From IMG/VR virus record IMGVR_UViG_3300037245_002824, positions 1 through 48,022 of that record: a DNA stretch of 48,022 bases. One strand, written 5' to 3'. The position numbers were made by a program, and so were the translations under genes. The stretch is from a virus. The stretch's first letter is position 1; every line of letters begins with the position of its first letter. Below the pieces are notes generated by a model. The model was not told where the DNA came from. It was given only the letters and a program-made list of their open reading frames with translations, and searched no databases. Shown here piece after piece: positions 45,670 to 48,022 of this stretch.

Positions 45670-46866
45670 CTATGTTATGAGATCGGTTAGGGTTGCTACA
45701 GCGTCGGTTTGCGTGGTCGCGTAGATCGGTGAGTGCTGAGTTACCAGGGAGATCTTTTTTCGGTCGTCTGATGGGTACGCGTAAGTGAAAAAAGATTCCG
45801 GAACGATCACACCGGATGATGTAACCGCTTCGGCGACGTTTGGTGCCATCGGGTCTATACCAAACATCTCGATATACCATGCGCGCTCTTGGCTTCCCAT
45901 GGGAATCCTGTCCTGAGGTCCATAATATCGATCAAACCTGGCTTCCGAACTTGTGATCATGGCGTTGTCGGTTGGCATGTAATACACAACGTTTCCGGCA
46001 CTGTCTTTGTAGTATCCCTTGTAAATAAATACCCAGAGAATGTGACTACCAGGGGTACGTAATCTACCGAACGCGTGCCATCCTGATTCCTTCATGAATG
46101 CAAGCTCTGGAGGTACAGGGAAATCTCTTGAAACTTGGATCAGCTCAATTCTTCTATTGTTTGCTAACGATTGAAATGTTTCGTTGTTAATGGCTGCTGA
46201 CCATGCTTCCGCACCTACGCAAAGTATGTCGGGTGTTTCCTGGCCTTGCTCCAGGACACGATCACAACCCGCATCGATGTTTCCAAAAATGTCGGCTGCT
46301 GCATTATCCCATGGTACGGCAACACCTATAGTGTTTCCTGCTGACCGCCTGAAATCGTACTGCTCGGATGATTTCGCAGTGCCTAAAATGGCATCTTGAA
46401 AACCGGTCAGCATGGATTGGGCAGCGAGCTTTTCGTCTGTCCTGATAATCCGCTTCATGGCAGCAGAGTTCAAGTTTGCTGCTCTGATCCTCATCCTTTC
46501 GAGGCGTGATTTTTTTTGATATGGGTTTTCACCTGGTTGCCGGAATAAGATTTCATCCCCTGTGATATTTGAGATCTGCTCGGCAAGGGGGTAAAGTCTG
46601 GTGAAAGATGTGAACTCACCATCTTGTAAGTTCTTCTGGACAGAACCTAATGATCTTGAATTAGAGCCTCTTTTGATAAGAGGCGCGAGCTCTTCGGTTC
46701 CCCTAACAATATCAATATCAAGAGAGTTAGAATCTTTTGATATAATTGTTTGAGCACCTGGACCTCTACCGAAAAAAACTTGAAAGCCGGTTTTGGCTTT
46801 TATTTTGTTATTTTCGTTATACAGGTCCACCATGGTTCTTGTAAATAAATCTGGTGTTTGTGGCAT
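45670..46866 (-). CDS. Major capsid protein, lambda gpE superfamily
   Basis: 398 residues. Family wording: IKAKTGFQVFFGRGPGAQTI, IVRGTEELAPLIKRG (near 53), a helix with RLERMRIRAANLNSAAMKRI (near 120), AAADIFGNIDAGCDRVLEQ, and C-terminal DRYYGPQDRIPMGSQERAWYIEMFG typical of gpE-type capsids. It lies downstream of the decoration gene as in lambda. Confidence 0.92.
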   Translation of the reverse strand: MPQTPDLFTRTMVDLYNENNKIKAKTGFQVFFGRGPGAQTIISKDSNSLDIDIVRGTEELAPLIKRGSNSRSLGSVQKNLQDGEFTSFTRLYPLAEQISNITGDEILFRQPGENPYQKKSRLERMRIRAANLNSAAMKRIIRTDEKLAAQSMLTGFQDAILGTAKSSEQYDFRRSAGNTIGVAVPWDNAAADIFGNIDAGCDRVLEQGQETPDILCVGAEAWSAAINNETFQSLANNRRIELIQVSRDFPVPPELAFMKESGWHAFGRLRTPGSHILWVFIYKGYYKDSAGNVVYYMPTDNAMITSSEARFDRYYGPQDRIPMGSQERAWYIEMFGIDPMAPNVAEAVTSSGVIVPESFFTYAYPSDDRKKISLVTQHSPIYATTQTDAVATLTDLIT

Positions 46867-46876
46867 TTAAATCTCC

Positions 46877-47614
46877 TTAGTTTTCGTGGCGGTTAATTTG
46901 AACGGTATCGTTAATTAAAATACCAACCAGGGCCATTTCTTCCCGGATGGTTAGTCCTGATGGTAATACGCTGTCAGCGGTTAGCGAATTTTCGTAAACG
47001 ATCTGTTCGGCGTCAATCAGACAGTTTGAACCGATTAAAACATTATTTCCGACGACATCTCCAGCGACGAGATCTGCTGACAGGATATCCTCTACGAGCA
47101 TGATTCCGGCAAACATTCCGGCACCGTCGATGGCGAGTGGGGCGAGCGGTACGTATTTTTCAACAGCCGTTACAACAATTGAAAACGAATCCGCAACACT
47201 AAAATCTGTACCTCCCTCGGTGATCGTAAACGTCAGGGCGCCAACGGTGAATGTCGTGGCGAGACCGGCACCTGTGTTCAATACAAGATTATTAGCGAGC
47301 ATCTTTGAGTTTGGATCTTCGAGTTTGAATGTTCCGCCTTCTGCTGTGGCAATAATACATTCGAGATTATATGTTCCGATAATCACACCACCAAATGTTG
47401 CAAATCCGATTCCTGTGCAAGTTCCGTTTCCGGTTCCGACTACAGCGACGGTAGCAGGAGTGGAATGTTTTACTTTTCCAAGTACCGTGAACTCTGCAAG
47501 GTCTGTTGTGCGTCCGGCGTCCTGCTGGATGGTTTCATTATCCCTGATGTACGAATCGCCATACAGGATAAATGGGGATTTTGTGTTATCAGTTCTCGTT
47601 TGAACTCCGCTCAT
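46877..47614 (-). CDS. Head decoration protein D-like, with insertion
   Basis: 245 residues, about twice the size of lambda gpD. The first 55 residues and the last part (LAPLAIDGAGMFAGIMLVEDILSADLVAGD) fit the decoration-protein fold; between them is a Gly/Thr-rich beta segment (residues 55-150) of the kind added to make longer surface proteins. It sits between scaffold and capsid genes, its ATG overlapping the scaffold stop. Confidence 0.82.
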   Translation of the reverse strand: MSGVQTRTDNTKSPFILYGDSYIRDNETIQQDAGRTTDLAEFTVLGKVKHSTPATVAVVGTGNGTCTGIGFATFGGVIIGTYNLECIIATAEGGTFKLEDPNSKMLANNLVLNTGAGLATTFTVGALTFTITEGGTDFSVADSFSIVVTAVEKYVPLAPLAIDGAGMFAGIMLVEDILSADLVAGDVVGNNVLIGSNCLIDAEQIVYENSLTADSVLPSGLTIREEMALVGILINDTVQINRHEN

Positions 47615-48018
47615 TATTTCACCCCCTGGGCCATGGCTTTTTTGGTATCTGAGATTACTTGGTTGTAATCAGTGCCTTGTAAAATCTCTCCGGATGCTGC
47701 ACCGGTTGAGATCTGCTGAGAGTTAGCTGACGATTGGTCTTTTGATTCGAGCTTTGCGTCTTTTGATTTCGAGGATTCTACCTGTTTGTCGTTGATTTTG
47801 ACGACCATTTTAAAAACCTCAGCGGTGACTTCGCCTTTGAGAACTTCGACCACGGAATCTTGAAGATGCGCATATGACTTTGTCATATACGGAATGATCT
47901 TGTCGATCTCTGTTTGCCTGCTTTCTTCCCCCGCTTTGAATTTACTTTTAAGTTCGTTGTCGAACTCTGCTCTTGCGGCGGGGTTTGTGGACAGAAACTC
48001 TTTTAATGTTGTTGACAT
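47614..48018 (-). CDS. Nested capsid scaffold protein (in frame inside the protease gene)
   Basis: 134 residues, complete here because of the terminal repeat. It starts at ATG 48018 (same as 123 in the left copy), in frame with the protease, so it equals the protease C terminus. The real protease frame runs through this segment to the same stop. Composition is charged and helical (KEFLSTNPAARAEFDNELKS, then SKSKDAKLESKDQSSANSQQ), as for Nu3-type scaffolds. The GGAGG site for it is seen at 129-133. Confidence 0.82.
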   Translation of the reverse strand: MSTTLKEFLSTNPAARAEFDNELKSKFKAGEESRQTEIDKIIPYMTKSYAHLQDSVVEVLKGEVTAEVFKMVVKINDKQVESSKSKDAKLESKDQSSANSQQISTGAASGEILQGTDYNQVISDTKKAMAQGVK

Positions 48019-48022
48019 TTTA
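47896..48022. repeat. Terminal direct repeat, right copy
   Basis: Exact copy of 1-127. One of the two copies should be removed when the map is closed into a circle. Confidence 0.93.

Noticed and set aside
1-48022. Integrase, transposase or plasmid partition genes that would mark a temperate phage
   Set aside because: None found on either strand. The operators and morons hint at regulation but do not prove lysogeny.
1-48022. CRISPR array
   Set aside because: No regularly spaced repeats were seen; the only tandem repeat is the coding 18-bp unit at 45126.

Overview
The window is a complete or near-complete genome of a tailed bacteriophage with a contractile tail (myovirus morphology). Its first 127 bases (1-127) are repeated exactly as its last 127 bases (47896-48022), so it reads as a circular map of about 47,895 bp with a small assembly overlap. 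The junction falls inside the head-maturation protease gene. I saw no integrase, transposase, CRISPR array or rRNA. Promoters of the -35 TTGACA/T, 17-nt spacer, -10 type and GGAGG-type ribosome binding sites indicate a bacterial host. Lipoprotein signals and a spanin-like gene pair hint at a diderm host, but the host cannot be named from the sequence.

Layout. Two transcription units diverge from an AT-rich, repeat-rich region without genes at 9580-10169, a candidate origin/control region, and meet again at 31067-31086. The minus-strand (late) unit runs 9544 -> 1, across the junction, then 47895 -> 31067. It holds a gpZ-like protein, a tRNA-like element, terminase small and large subunits (Nu1/gpA type), a self-contained accessory cassette, gpW, portal, surface-protein candidates, a protease with a nested scaffold gene (lambda C/Nu3 style), a gpD-type decoration protein, a gpE-type capsid, and then a Mu-like contractile tail: connectors, sheath, tube, a chaperone with a -1 frameshift, tape measure, gp43-gp48-like baseplate proteins and fibre. 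It ends with a large lipoprotein and a VRR-NUC-like nuclease. The head is therefore lambda-like and the tail Mu-like.

The plus-strand (early) unit, 10170-31086, holds many small proteins (several rich in CxxC motifs), an RHH regulator, a C5 methyltransferase gene fully overlapped by a second long ORF, a promoter-driven structured small RNA, a dockerin-like secreted protein, tRNA-like elements with abnormal anticodon arms, a YqaJ/RecT recombination pair, an ASCH protein, a primase-helicase, a helicase-methyltransferase fusion, an SF2 helicase, a second copy of the accessory cassette, and a probable lysis region with two heavily overlapping membrane-protein ORFs.

Most unusual: (1) two accessory cassettes with near-identical promoter/operator, leader, RBS and terminator but unrelated cargo genes, exchanged almost exactly from start codon to stop codon; (2) three late promoters each placed 6 nt upstream of an ATG, implying leaderless late mRNAs; (3) tRNA-like elements with good acceptor, D and T arms but remodelled anticodon arms; (4) the 1-kb dual-frame methyltransferase locus; (5) the small RNA at 13638-13758.
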